DNA of 64,000 nucleotides from an uncultured Alteromonadaceae bacterium (lineage in GTDB: Bacteria; Pseudomonadota; Gammaproteobacteria; Enterobacterales; Alteromonadaceae). Position 1 is the stretch's first letter. Each line of letters opens with the position of its first letter. Where the stretch lies: assembly GCA_947494925.1 (NCBI GenBank), contig CANLWS010000008.1, positions 298,394-362,393 on the forward strand, written 5' to 3'. The notes under the pieces were generated by a model, which saw nothing but the letters and a program-made list of their open reading frames with translations, was not told where the DNA came from and made no database searches. The position numbers and the translations under genes are program-made. This document shows, piece after piece, positions 9,266 through 18,605 of this stretch.

Positions 9266-12034
9266 ATGACACGAAACCATTACCTATATATTCCGCTATT
9301 TCTAATACTGTCATTCATCCTTGTGGACACGAATGTTGCATTGGCAAAGGAAATGTCGTTTAAACTCTTGGCAGATGTGAACACGGGTCAGCGGAATACA
9401 GCCCTACGTCCTCAATTCGCTGAAACATTTAGTGGGAGCCTATATTTTACTGCGACGAGTGAAGATAAAGGTGTTGAATTGTGGATGAAAGAGGCTGGAG
9501 CCAATCCTGGTGTACTTATTGATATAAACCCCGGTACAGAAAGTGCCTGGCCCAAATACCTAGATGTCGTTGAAGATGACTTATATTTTACGGCAATAAA
9601 TGAAGATAGTATTAGAAAGCTCTGGTCTATCAATAGACAAAAGGAACTTAGAATAGTAGACATAGCGACAGAGGACGGTGTGCCTTTGCATGTTGTTAAT
9701 TACTTGGTATGGGAGCAAGGAATATATGTGTTGGGCAATCAAACCGGTGTTACTAACGCCCCTCTTACTCTATGGCTTTATAATGAGGCTGATGGCTTAT
9801 CGCCATTAGACACAAATATACCTAGTAATGTCCAATCAGCAGAAATCTCGAATCTGTTTGCCTTTCAAGGGGATCTTTACTTGTTTTTGTATTCTGATCC
9901 TGAACTTGAACATTGCATGCTTCGCCATTATCCAGCGCCTTTTAAACAAAAACCTGCATCAGATATTCCTTGCGAGGCGTTAAGCTACGACCACCAAGTT
10001 CAAGAATACAACGGGCTGGTCTATATCACAGGTAAAAGTCACTTGTTGATGTTCGATGGCGTATTGCCTCCTGAACCAGCCTTTGACGGTGCAGCACCAA
10101 TTGGTGACTTGTTATCTATGGGCGATGCCTTATATATTGCGACCAAAAAAGTTGGGAGCGGATTTAATGGAGGGGAAACGCTTCCGTACGTATACCGTAT
10201 CGACAGCTCAGGAAAGACAATGTTGACCACTCCATCTAATCCTAGCGATGAGCATGCTGTGATTGATATTGCCATGTCATCAAACCAAAATACACTCTAT
10301 CTTGCTGAAACATCTGCTCGTTGGGATGGTGAATCATGGCTTGCAAATCACACCATGATATACACCTATATGCCAAACGAGGGTACATTTAACACAATTG
10401 CGGAAGTGTCCGGCTATGATGAAGCTATTGAAGGTGTGGATTTTTTGTTCGTCAATGAAGAGGATATTTGTCTGGGTAGAAAGCTTGTTTCTTTGCATTG
10501 TATGAACGAGTCTGGATCTATAGAAGCTCAAACTACTTATACGCCAATTGATTCATCCCCCCATGAGTTGACAGTTGCCGGAGACCAACTGTTTTTCATC
10601 GCTAATCAAGATCAGCTAAATGGATTGATGAAGCTCAATAGTGATAGCCAACCCGACCTTTTGCTTCAACAGAGCTTTCAAAAACTAACGGAATGGAAGT
10701 CACAGTTATTTATGCAAAAAGGAAACAACCAAATATTCAAGGTCTCTGGGGAAAGTGACGTTACCCTGCTCAATGACAGCCTAACTTCCTTTCCGGAAGG
10801 CATTGTCTCTGTTACCTATGGCGCTGAGAACATTTATATACTTAGTAGGATCCCCGATGGGGATTTTCAAACTTGGGAGTTTGATGGTCAGAATTCCCCT
10901 CAACTATTGTTTTCGTTGGATCCAAACGATGGTTTTCCAAATATTGTCGCTTTTGGAACTGAGCTTTATGTGTATACTTCTCCCTGGCTTTTTTTTGAAC
11001 CTCTAGGTCGTTGCGGTGTATCAAGCTATACCGACGGTGAACTGCAACCTCTGGCATTCATCGAACTTGACAACATCGCTCAATGTACTTCTCAAGTTTT
11101 TAACACGCAGAACAATGCTTTTGTATATCTCGAATATACTGCGACTGACGGTAGTCTTAAATCAAGCATTGGAGTAATTGATCAGAATAATATTTCCTGG
11201 TTTTGGCAAAGTGAAGCCATTGAAATAGGCTTTAGCGATACTCTTGTCTACTATCAGGATGAATTATTTTTTTGTGGTAAAGCAAGCAGCCTCAATAATC
11301 CTTTTTTTGATTTACTGAAGTTTACAAATTTCGGTAATCTAGAAAAGATTGGCAATCAGTGTTTGCAAAAAGTGGTGATGAGTTCAGTTAATGGTGAGCC
11401 CAAACTATACGTTACTACGTCGGGGCACTTGACCGGCCTTCATCAGCTGACCTCAGATGGTATAAACAAAGTTCAAGGTGTGAATGCTAATTCTGTAGGA
11501 ATAGTAACTGACATGGTTCAATTTGGTAATGAACTGGTTCTTTCCGCCAAATTTAGTGATGAAAATGCGAGTTATGGGCACGAGCTTATCAAAGTATCCA
11601 TCATCAATAATGAGGTTCAATTTGAAGCATCCGACAGCGTAACTATTGTGGCGGATGGTAGTCCAAATAGTATTTCGTTGAGGCAAAGCCTCGCGGCTAA
11701 GGATATTGATGAAGGAGATACCATTCGTTGGAGTCAAAAGGTAATGCCAGAACAAGGCACTTTGACTGGACTTCCCTTGGAAATGCGTAGTACCGGAGAA
11801 ATACTTTTCCCGGAGGACATTAGCTATACACCACCACAAAATTTCAGCGGAGAAGACGTGTTTCAAATAGCCATTTCTGATGGCTATTCAGAAGCCGTAT
11901 TGGCAGTAACTATTAGCATAGCTGCTACTCCACCCGCCATTGAGCCACCGCAAAAAACATCAGGCGGAAATTTATACTTTATTCCCCTTCTTAGTCTGCT
12001 GATACTTATTCAACGTCGACGTCAAACATCGTGA
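9266..12034 (+). CDS. Secreted ELW-repeat beta-propeller-like protein with GlyGly-CTERM-like tail
   Basis: ATG 9266 is chosen over GTG 9185 because GAAGGGA sits six bases upstream and the signal peptide (hydrophobic core, cleavage near VALAKE) starts there. The 922-residue product has repeated strands of the type LYFTATSEDKGVELWMKE and LYFTAINED, matching ELWxxDGT repeats that probably fold as a beta-propeller. Near residues 805-890 is an Ig/cadherin-like segment (YTPPQNFSGEDVFQIAISDG). The C-terminus reads SGGNLYFIPLLSLLILIQRR: Gly-Gly, a hydrophobic helix and an Arg cluster, the layout of GlyGly-CTERM substrates of rhombosortase. It is therefore probably exported, processed and surface-anchored or released. 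Ligand or adhesion function unknown. Confidence 0.8.
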   Translation: MTRNHYLYIPLFLILSFILVDTNVALAKEMSFKLLADVNTGQRNTALRPQFAETFSGSLYFTATSEDKGVELWMKEAGANPGVLIDINPGTESAWPKYLDVVEDDLYFTAINEDSIRKLWSINRQKELRIVDIATEDGVPLHVVNYLVWEQGIYVLGNQTGVTNAPLTLWLYNEADGLSPLDTNIPSNVQSAEISNLFAFQGDLYLFLYSDPELEHCMLRHYPAPFKQKPASDIPCEALSYDHQVQEYNGLVYITGKSHLLMFDGVLPPEPAFDGAAPIGDLLSMGDALYIATKKVGSGFNGGETLPYVYRIDSSGKTMLTTPSNPSDEHAVIDIAMSSNQNTLYLAETSARWDGESWLANHTMIYTYMPNEGTFNTIAEVSGYDEAIEGVDFLFVNEEDICLGRKLVSLHCMNESGSIEAQTTYTPIDSSPHELTVAGDQLFFIANQDQLNGLMKLNSDSQPDLLLQQSFQKLTEWKSQLFMQKGNNQIFKVSGESDVTLLNDSLTSFPEGIVSVTYGAENIYILSRIPDGDFQTWEFDGQNSPQLLFSLDPNDGFPNIVAFGTELYVYTSPWLFFEPLGRCGVSSYTDGELQPLAFIELDNIAQCTSQVFNTQNNAFVYLEYTATDGSLKSSIGVIDQNNISWFWQSEAIEIGFSDTLVYYQDELFFCGKASSLNNPFFDLLKFTNFGNLEKIGNQCLQKVVMSSVNGEPKLYVTTSGHLTGLHQLTSDGINKVQGVNANSVGIVTDMVQFGNELVLSAKFSDENASYGHELIKVSIINNEVQFEASDSVTIVADGSPNSISLRQSLAAKDIDEGDTIRWSQKVMPEQGTLTGLPLEMRSTGEILFPEDISYTPPQNFSGEDVFQIAISDGYSEAVLAVTISIAATPPAIEPPQKTSGGNLYFIPLLSLLILIQRRRQTS

Positions 12035-12246
12035 ACCCGCACTAATTGAAGGTAAACCTGCTTATGTTTTGTGAACCTAGTCACCATGCAATTAACGCAG
12101 TTACAGTTAACATGTTTTAGAATTTGGTTGTTGGCAATAACGTAAAAGTAAACATCGATAAAAGCGTGTCAGTGTGTGTTTACTCTCACATCCTATTTTT
12201 TGTGTTATGCCCATATGCTTTTCAAGGGATACACTTGAATTCAGAT

Positions 12247-13020
12247 TTAACTTCCTTTGGTGTCATAACGAATATGTAAAAAATCCTGCATATGTCTAAT
12301 GACTTCGTCAGCATAATCGATTATGGGAGCGTGACTCCTTGTGTCTATGGTTTTGATAGTCAAATTGTCAATGTAGTGAGGAGTTTCATTAAATGTGTCT
12401 AGTGTGTATGCCGGATCATTTTTTGTCCATATCAACAGTATGGGCGCGCATACTTTGGCTTTCTTGCTAGGCCAATAGTCACCATCCCGGATATCATCAA
12501 ATGCCGGAATATTAGCCGGGTACCAATTTACCGCGGCTTGCGCAGCTCCAGGTTGATCCCAGGCTGTCAAAAAAGCCTGTCTAAAATTACCGTCAACATA
12601 GCCTCCTTCATGAATTCAGGCTACACCTTTCCAGATTAAATCCGATCCCCACACTGCAAACATGAGTGTGGAGAGCCATCCATCCAGACCACCCACATAT
12701 TTAGATTGTTCTCGTTGCTGTGGGCTGTTTTGCAGTGCCTTCAGGAAAGAATTAAGTGGTACGCCGTTGATAATAATGAGTTTGCTGATCAAATCAGGGT
12801 GAACTTGGCCGATAGCCCAGACTAAGGCGACTCTCCAATCCCGATCAACTAAGATCACTTTTTTATTAGGAGAGAGTTTAGCAATCAATTGATGAATATC
12901 CGACACAAGTTTCTCAATGTGATATTCATCCACACCTAATGGTTTATTTGGGTATCTATAGCCTATGTTGCCAGCGGAGACAGCATGGTAAGTCTCGCCA
13001 AAGACGCGCAGTTGTTTGAA
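12247..13020 (-). pseudogene. Broken alpha/beta-hydrolase (epoxide-hydrolase-like) gene
   Basis: Read on the minus strand, the frame is continuous with epoxide-hydrolase-like alpha/beta hydrolases except for one internal TGA at 12616-12618. Before it comes NKPLGVDEYHIEKLVSDIHQ, then the nucleophile region, then WKGVA; after it comes IHEGGYVDGNFRQAFLTAWD and NWYPANIP, with the late DTRSHAP giving the His. The expected HDWGG nucleophile loop is degraded to DRDWR, and the first 60 or so residues are missing: a stop at 13021-13023 closes the frame, with no start codon for a complete protein. A nonsense mutation, a missing N-terminus and eroded active-site glycines together indicate a decayed gene rather than sequencing error alone. 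Confidence 0.75.
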
Positions 13021-13205
13021 CTATGACTCTGAAAAATAAGGGAAGCCGTGCTAATAAGCATCAGTCCCCGCTGTTTTTTCTGCGGTTAACCAGTTAACGG
13101 AAATTGTTTTAGAGTTGACTTCCATATGGTTTTTGGGAGTCACCTTTATTTTTAAGTTATTGCCAGCTCTGATATTCTATTTTGCCGTCAGGTGATTTTC
13201 ACACA

Positions 13206-13228
13206 AAAGCCGCCTTAAAGGCGGCTTT
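13206..13228. terminator. Bidirectional terminator hairpin
   Basis: AAAGCCGCC-TTAAA-GGCGGCTTT, a perfect 9-bp stem with T-rich flanks on both sides. It lies 21 bases past the stop of the SDR gene on the minus strand and probably ends that transcript. Confidence 0.8.
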
Positions 13229-13249
13229 GTTTATTTTTAATATAACGGG

Positions 13250-13987
13250 CTATTCGCCTCCTAAATCAGCAGTAACAAAATTTTCGGCAAAACTTTGATA
13301 TCCATCACCAAACATTTTGGCCATTTCGTCAGGGAATACATGGAATTCTCCGTTCTCTATTGCAGTCACAATGCTTTCCGATACAACGCTCGCAGGAGCA
13401 GCTTGATCAAAACCAGCCTGGTCGCCCATATCTGTTGCAATTGGGCCAGGGTGCACGCTAATCACCTTCACACCCTGAGAAGCAAGTGTTTCCCTTAGCG
13501 CTTGAGTTAACGAATAAGACGCTGCCTTCGAGACCGAATAGGTGGCAAAAGCTGGGAAGTTGCGGATGGACACAACGGAGTTGAGTTGCACTAAGGTACC
13601 CTGCTTACGCGTCAGGGTTGGCGCAAAGGCATTGGCCACATAAAGTAAACCATATAGGTTGACATTCAATTCCCTTCTCAACGCTGCTTCTGTGTCTTCT
13701 CCAATTGCCGGAGCGCTATCCAATATCCCGGCATTGTTGATAACGATATCCACATCAGTTGCTTGTTCGGCTAGTGCGTATACTGACGCTTTATCAGCAA
13801 CATCTGCCTGCAGAGTCTGTACTTTATCACCATAATTTTGCTCCATTTCCAGTGTGGACTGTGGGTTGCGAACAGCCAGGTACACTTTCTTAGCGCCGTT
13901 TGCCAAAAGGTGTTCGACGATATTTTTGCCAATACCACGATTTGCACCAGTGACTAGTGCTATTTTGTTTTCAATATTGTTGCTCAT
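13250..13987 (-). CDS. Short-chain dehydrogenase/reductase
   Basis: The ATG at 13987 is preferred because TGAGGA lies eight bases upstream; the longer frame starting at 14011 has no such signal. The 245-residue product is a classical SDR: TGANRGIG cofactor loop near residue 14, an NNAG motif, a catalytic Ser in the LNSVVS strand, and YSVSK giving the catalytic Tyr and Lys. Substrate cannot be told. It is transcribed divergently from a TetR gene, and two TACC-N4-GGTA palindromes lie just upstream of its start, so it is almost certainly controlled by that repressor. Confidence 0.88.
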   Translation of the reverse strand: MSNNIENKIALVTGANRGIGKNIVEHLLANGAKKVYLAVRNPQSTLEMEQNYGDKVQTLQADVADKASVYALAEQATDVDIVINNAGILDSAPAIGEDTEAALRRELNVNLYGLLYVANAFAPTLTRKQGTLVQLNSVVSIRNFPAFATYSVSKAASYSLTQALRETLASQGVKVISVHPGPIATDMGDQAGFDQAAPASVVSESIVTAIENGEFHVFPDEMAKMFGDGYQSFAENFVTADLGGE

Positions 13988-14016
13988 TCTAAAATCCTCA
14001 TTAGTTATCAATTTTG

Positions 14017-14055
14017 TACCGAACGGTATGGTTGATAAATTTATACCGACTGGTA
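14017..14055. promoter_or_regulatory. Twin TetR-type operators (TACCGAACGGTA and TACCGACTGGTA)
   Basis: Two 12-bp near-palindromes at 14017-14028 and 14044-14055, centres 27 bases apart, sit in the 120-base gap between divergent SDR and TetR genes. Each has TACC/GGTA arms typical of TetR-family operators. They are well placed to repress both genes. Confidence 0.75.
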
Positions 14056-14107
14056 CAATTTATCAAATAGAAATTGGAAAAAGACATATATTGAAAGGTG
14101 ATAGCTT

Positions 14108-14710
14108 ATGACAGCAGGTAGAAAACTGTCTTTTAACAAAGAGTTAGCTCTTGAAGCTGCAATGAACGTTTTCTGGCAAAAAGGCTATGTGGGTACATCA
14201 TTGTCCGATCTGACAAGGGCAATGGGGATCAATAAACCGAGTATGTACAGCACCTTTGGTAACAAAGAGGCATTGTTCAGCCAGACTACAACCTTATATG
14301 CAGAGCAGCAGGCGGCGCCGCACCTGAAATGGTTGGAAAAGTCGGATATGCCGCTGAAAGACAGAGTCAAAGGCTTTTTGATGTCAACCATAGACGGTCA
14401 ATGTAAGCTATCGATGCCGAGAGGGTGCTACATCGCTGCGTGTATTGCCGAATCGAGCAATGATTCTGTCCCTGAAAAAATCAGGCAGATGGTACTGCAA
14501 ATCAATCAACATATGCAGTCTGAGCTTGAAGCCTTGTTACTAAATGATGAAGAATCTAAAGCACTTAATTTAGATAAAAGGGCAGCGGGTATTGCGCTTG
14601 GTTTCAACACCTTGCTCAGCGGCACCGCCACAATGGCACGGGCCGGAAAGACAGAAAAAGAGTTGGAAAAGGTCGTGGATATTATGTTGTTAGGGATCGG
14701 GTTGGAATAA
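14108..14710 (+). CDS. TetR-family transcriptional repressor
   Basis: A 200-residue TetR-type repressor. The N-terminal helix-turn-helix spans about residues 10-55 (VFWQKGYVGTSLSDLTRAMG, then INKPSMYSTFGNKE), and a helical ligand domain follows with Cys residues at PRGCYIAACIAES. This YVGTSLSDLT...SMYSTFGNKEALF form is frequent among repressors that control an adjacent reductase gene. It is divergent from the SDR gene, and the twin operators between them imply autoregulation and control of the SDR. Inducer unknown; the cysteines might be redox- or electrophile-sensing, which is speculative. RBS: GAAAGGTGATAGCTT before the ATG. Confidence 0.88.
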   Translation: MTAGRKLSFNKELALEAAMNVFWQKGYVGTSLSDLTRAMGINKPSMYSTFGNKEALFSQTTTLYAEQQAAPHLKWLEKSDMPLKDRVKGFLMSTIDGQCKLSMPRGCYIAACIAESSNDSVPEKIRQMVLQINQHMQSELEALLLNDEESKALNLDKRAAGIALGFNTLLSGTATMARAGKTEKELEKVVDIMLLGIGLE

Positions 14711-14791
14711 ACTGCCCCAGAGAAATAATTCGATGTGTTGTCTCGGCTTTTGCATGCAAAGCACGATTTTCTATTCTTGCCAGCGCGAAGC

Positions 14792-15817
14792 CTACTGGGA
14801 AAAAATAAAGGAAAATAACGCCGGGTAGGCCTGCTGGTGAACCAATTCCCGATTAATACCCTGCCTGTCATTGCAAAGGGAGATACCCATGGCTTTGTGC
14901 TCATGATGGCAAGTATCCAGATAAATAAAATGGCCCTCACCCTTATCCAGAGTTATCAATTGTGCTGTTGGGATATTGTTCGCGTAGAAACCAGAGTGGG
15001 TCTCAAAAACCAGAAAGTCATTGAGCTTTGATCCTATTATCATCACTGGTGCTGCAATATTGTTTAGGCTTTCTCGTGTCATGACATGACCCAAGGCAGG
15101 ATCCAGAGCAATCACTCTTCGGATCCTATTGTCTTTGAATGATTTAGTCGCCTCTTGCGGTAAAGAAAAGGTTTTGGGTAAATAACGGAGATAGCCACAG
15201 CTTTTGTCTTGCTTTGCTATATCGCTGCCACAATAGCGCGATGCCTGAGCCAGGTTTAATTCGCCTCCTATGCTGGCTATCATTGTCGCTCCACCCGAAG
15301 AGTGACCAATGCCAGTGACGTTTTGCCAGTCAATTTTTTTGTTAAATATCGAGGAGCTTTCGATTTTGTTTTGTTCTAAAACGTCAAGTGTAAAACTCAC
15401 GTCTGCGGGTCGTTCCCAGAACCGAAGCGCTGCCTGATGGTCAATATGTTCCTGTCCATACAGATAAGATTCGCCGTAGTGATTGATGCCAACAACAACG
15501 ATTCCTTGAGAGGCTAGGGCATAACCAATCCAGTTGTAGTCCTGAGCTGAGCCCATAGTTCCGTGAGAAATGAGTGCTGCCTGCTGTAGTTGAACCTTCT
15601 CTGCCAGACACATTCTGGCGGCTTCGCAGTTCGGGTGGGGCAGATACCAAACAGTCAGTTTCATGGGCCGTTTCCGGACCTCGTCAAACAATTCCAATGT
15701 TTTAACTCTTACTTGACTGCCAGACCCATGTGTTGCCTCCGCTTTAGCGATTTTACCTACAAGCACCCATGACAATACAAACATGACAAGCGATAGTTTC
15801 TTCAGAAAACCCTTCAT
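14792..15817 (-). CDS. Secreted alpha/beta hydrolase (predicted dienelactone-hydrolase-like, COG4188 type)
   Basis: 341 residues with an N-terminal signal segment (KKLSLVMFVLSWVLVGKIAKA). The alpha/beta hydrolase fold is shown by an oxyanion SHGTMGSAQDY motif, the nucleophile elbow GIGHSSGGAT (Ser about 172), an Asp-containing IALDPALG strand and a late GEGHF that gives the catalytic His. It resembles platelet-activating-factor-acetylhydrolase/dienelactone-hydrolase-like lipases found in the periplasm of proteobacteria. Several Cys pairs (NCEAARMC, CGS/SCG) could form disulfides, in keeping with export. It converges with the TetR gene about 80 bases away. Substrate unknown. Confidence 0.82.
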   Translation of the reverse strand: MKGFLKKLSLVMFVLSWVLVGKIAKAEATHGSGSQVRVKTLELFDEVRKRPMKLTVWYLPHPNCEAARMCLAEKVQLQQAALISHGTMGSAQDYNWIGYALASQGIVVVGINHYGESYLYGQEHIDHQAALRFWERPADVSFTLDVLEQNKIESSSIFNKKIDWQNVTGIGHSSGGATMIASIGGELNLAQASRYCGSDIAKQDKSCGYLRYLPKTFSLPQEATKSFKDNRIRRVIALDPALGHVMTRESLNNIAAPVMIIGSKLNDFLVFETHSGFYANNIPTAQLITLDKGEGHFIYLDTCHHEHKAMGISLCNDRQGINRELVHQQAYPALFSFIFSQ

Positions 15818-16003
15818 TGATAACCCTTACTTCGATGATCTGAATGCCAGAATAGATGAGCAATTCCATCACTTGATGTGCCTAAAGTCATGAGTCGATA
15901 TAAGTGAATGGAAATAGGTAACTAAGGGGCAAGATGATTTGTCCCCCTAATTGCTTCTATTGCTATGCTCCCGGTTAAAGTTAAATAAACTGAATCAAAA
16001 TAT

Positions 16004-17221
16004 TCAGCCTCTTAACCATTTGCGCCTCACCCATTTTGACAAAGGTTTTTCGAGAATATAGGTGCTGAAAATGGCCAGCAACACCATACACAAAGAAGCG
16101 GCAATAAACTGATATTGACCAGTTGCGGGAGAGATGAGTAATGAAATAAATAAGAAAATCATGACGATATTTTGCCAGATAAAAACTGAGAACCCGGTTT
16201 CACCAATGAATTTCATGCCAGGCAATGAAAAAAGCCGGGCGGCAATACCATTGCCCTTGGCGAGGTCGTAAACAATTATCAGGTAAAGGGGCATCATCAG
16301 GCCATGGCGCAGGTAATACTTTAGTGGCTCCTCTATTGAGGGGACTAAGGTCAAGACTATAACCGCCACAAAAGCCAGATCGCCGAGGGACAGCCAATTG
16401 TTAGTCGGCCTGAATCTTGGGTTAAAGCGCGAAATTTTGAGCAAACGACTGAGTAACATCCCGGCTACTAAATGGGCGACCCAGAAAAGCGGAGTAGAAC
16501 CGATAAATATTTGCCAGAATTGTTGAGGCTCGCTTCCGGCAGGAAAATATTGCGCATAAATCACGGTTGGCAGCAGCGAGATAAGTGGTAATGCACACAG
16601 TAAGAAGACAGATTGAACGCGGGTTAGTCTGGCCAAAGCAGACATTAAAAATGGGATTAAAAAATACAGAAATACCAGCGCTGATAATGTCCAGGTAGGC
16701 CAGCTGATCAGCGGGACCCACTCGGGATTCCAGGCCTGAAGTAGAAACAGTGTTGCTATCGTTCCTGTGATGATATTAAAAAAGCTATCACCCTGTCCTA
16801 TGGCATTCGGAATCACTAACAACGCAGTGAGCAAAGCAAGAATGACATGCATAGGATAAACTCGGGCGGCGCGACGGTGCCAGAATTGCTTTCGGGATAC
16901 GCTCAGTAAGCCGTCATTTCCCCAATAGAGATAGGCCAGAATAAAACCTGACAATATAAAAAAGAAGCTGGTGGACATCCACCCGTTGCTGATAAATACA
17001 ATGAATTTCTCTGGCAACAAATCCATATCAGCTAACATGTTTTCAAATTGAGGGGGCTTTTCGTTGCCGCGTATTTCCATTAAATGAAACCAGAAAATAT
17101 GAAATATCGCGAAGAAACGTATACCTGTTAATGCCGGTAACAACGTAGCTTCTTTCACATCAGAATGAGTTGCAGAATCGATGGATTGGTTCTTTGTCGC
17201 GTTTTGCATAATCAGGTCCAT
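16004..17221 (-). CDS. Acyltransferase 3 family membrane protein (OafA/YrhL type)
   Basis: 405 residues with about ten transmembrane helices. The N-terminal helix contains TGIRFFAIFHIFWFH, the family motif whose His is catalytic, followed by SFFFILSGFILAYLY and an Arg pair RRAARVYP, all hallmarks of acyltransferase 3 enzymes. These transfer acetyl or other acyl groups to sugars of O-antigen, exopolysaccharide or similar acceptors at the inner membrane. No SGNH domain is fused. It stands alone between the hydrolase and a divergent unknown gene, so the acceptor cannot be inferred. The start could also be the ATG at 17209. Confidence 0.88.
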   Translation of the reverse strand: MDLIMQNATKNQSIDSATHSDVKEATLLPALTGIRFFAIFHIFWFHLMEIRGNEKPPQFENMLADMDLLPEKFIVFISNGWMSTSFFFILSGFILAYLYWGNDGLLSVSRKQFWHRRAARVYPMHVILALLTALLVIPNAIGQGDSFFNIITGTIATLFLLQAWNPEWVPLISWPTWTLSALVFLYFLIPFLMSALARLTRVQSVFLLCALPLISLLPTVIYAQYFPAGSEPQQFWQIFIGSTPLFWVAHLVAGMLLSRLLKISRFNPRFRPTNNWLSLGDLAFVAVIVLTLVPSIEEPLKYYLRHGLMMPLYLIIVYDLAKGNGIAARLFSLPGMKFIGETGFSVFIWQNIVMIFLFISLLISPATGQYQFIAASLCMVLLAIFSTYILEKPLSKWVRRKWLRG

Positions 17222-17588
17222 ATCAAGTCAAAAATTGCATGTTTCCCATAACAGCGAATGTTAAGTGCAATACCGTAACGTCAATTATGTAATCGTTTTC
17301 ATTGTTTTGATTAGGGTAGCAATTAGCGTTCCGAAAACGTAGGTTGTTGATTTATAAAGAAATGGCTTGATAGCTGTTAGTGCTACTAAATACATCCATC
17401 AACGTATTGACCAAAAAATAGTCAATTTGATTTTTAAATGCTGTTAAGCCGAGATGGTAGAAAACTGTATTCCAGGTTCACCTGGAGAGAACATTGAGTG
17501 CTGAATCTGTTGAACAATTTCGCTGAGCGATTTATAACCTTTAAAGGAACTGAGGAGAAACCAATTAATAATCTAAAGAGACGTGTTA
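17222..17588. promoter_or_regulatory. Divergent promoter region with two inverted repeats
   Basis: No gene is seen in these 367 bases. ATTGAC-N9-GTCAAT lies at 17406-17426, and the 16-bp palindrome TCCAGGTTCACCTGGA at 17471-17486, about 100 bases before the zinc-ribbon gene. Both could bind regulators; no family was recognised. Confidence 0.4.
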
Positions 17589-18476
17589 ATGACGTTTGAT
17601 AACCAAGATTTAGCGCAAAAAATTGAAAATGCTGAAGACACCACAATCGGTTTTGAGGGAAGAAAGGCAGCCTTTTTGACCAAGCATGAAAAGGTACCGC
17701 TGGTTTCTCAATCACTGCTGCGCGTTGGAATCGACGTTATGTTGACTGAGGAGTTTGACACTGATGAGTTGGGGACATTCAATGGCGATGTTGCAAGGAA
17801 GTTGACACCTTTGGAATGCGCCCGATTCAAAGCCCAAAAGGCCTGTGAAGTAACGGGTTTGGATATTGGTATCGGCAGCGAAGGCAGTTTTGGTGGCGGC
17901 CCCATGCCCGGTTTTGTCAATTGGGACGAAGAATTTCTTGTTCTGTATGACAAAAAACATAATCTTGAAGTTGTTGCCTTCGTTCAGGGACCAATAAAAG
18001 TCAGTGATCTGAAAGTATCTTCACTGGCTAAGATTGAATACCAGATCAAGCAGTCGGGTCAACAACAAATCTGGACATTGAAGACCTCCTCCAATCTGTA
18101 TAAAGGTATCCGTAGTTTTGCGGAAGTCGTGCAATACCTTAAGACTAATGGCATAGCGGAAGATAATCATTTAGAGCAGCAAGGTGTGAGATTGGAGCCG
18201 GATTATCGTGCGATGCATTGCCCTGAAAGGCAAGAATATATTAGACAGGCGGCTGAGCAGCTAAGAGCAAGGTTGATGTCTTTGTGCCCCAAATGCCAAA
18301 CACCAGACTTTTGGCGAACTGATATCGTTAAGGGGGCGTTGTGCATGGGATGTCGTCTTCCCACAGAACATCCAAAAGCGTATGTACTGAGTTGTAAGAC
18401 ATGTCAATACGAAAAACAGGAGCCCAGTGACAAGGAATTTATCGATCCTGCTAAGTGTCAGTTTTGTAATCCCTGA
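17589..18476 (+). CDS. DUF6671-like protein with C-terminal zinc ribbons
   Basis: ATG 17589 is preferred (AAGAG nine bases upstream) over GTG 17583. The 295-residue product has no signal peptide or membrane segment. The N-terminal part (about 1-190) includes FEGRKAAFLTKHEKV and a glycine-rich GIGSEGSFGGGPMPGFVNWDEE stretch. The C-terminal 70 residues carry four CxxC pairs (CPKC, CMGC, CKTC, CQFC), enough for two zinc sites. The layout agrees with my recollection of the DUF6671 family, whose function is not established. Nothing in the neighbourhood points to a role. It appears to be a soluble cytoplasmic protein transcribed alone. Confidence 0.6.
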   Translation: MTFDNQDLAQKIENAEDTTIGFEGRKAAFLTKHEKVPLVSQSLLRVGIDVMLTEEFDTDELGTFNGDVARKLTPLECARFKAQKACEVTGLDIGIGSEGSFGGGPMPGFVNWDEEFLVLYDKKHNLEVVAFVQGPIKVSDLKVSSLAKIEYQIKQSGQQQIWTLKTSSNLYKGIRSFAEVVQYLKTNGIAEDNHLEQQGVRLEPDYRAMHCPERQEYIRQAAEQLRARLMSLCPKCQTPDFWRTDIVKGALCMGCRLPTEHPKAYVLSCKTCQYEKQEPSDKEFIDPAKCQFCNP

Positions 18477-18605
18477 TGTATTTGTTACAAGCCAGCCTCT
18501 TACTTACAAGCAGTTTTTAATCTAATTTTAATCTTTGCGTAAAGTTTTTTTTAGACTCCTTCTATAACCTGCTTATCATTATTTTTGATACTTGAAAGGT
18601 ACGTT

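Noticed and set aside
11453-11866. 137-residue minus-strand frame inside the ELW-repeat gene
   Set aside because: No ribosome binding site or recognisable motif; overlapped by a clear plus-strand gene.
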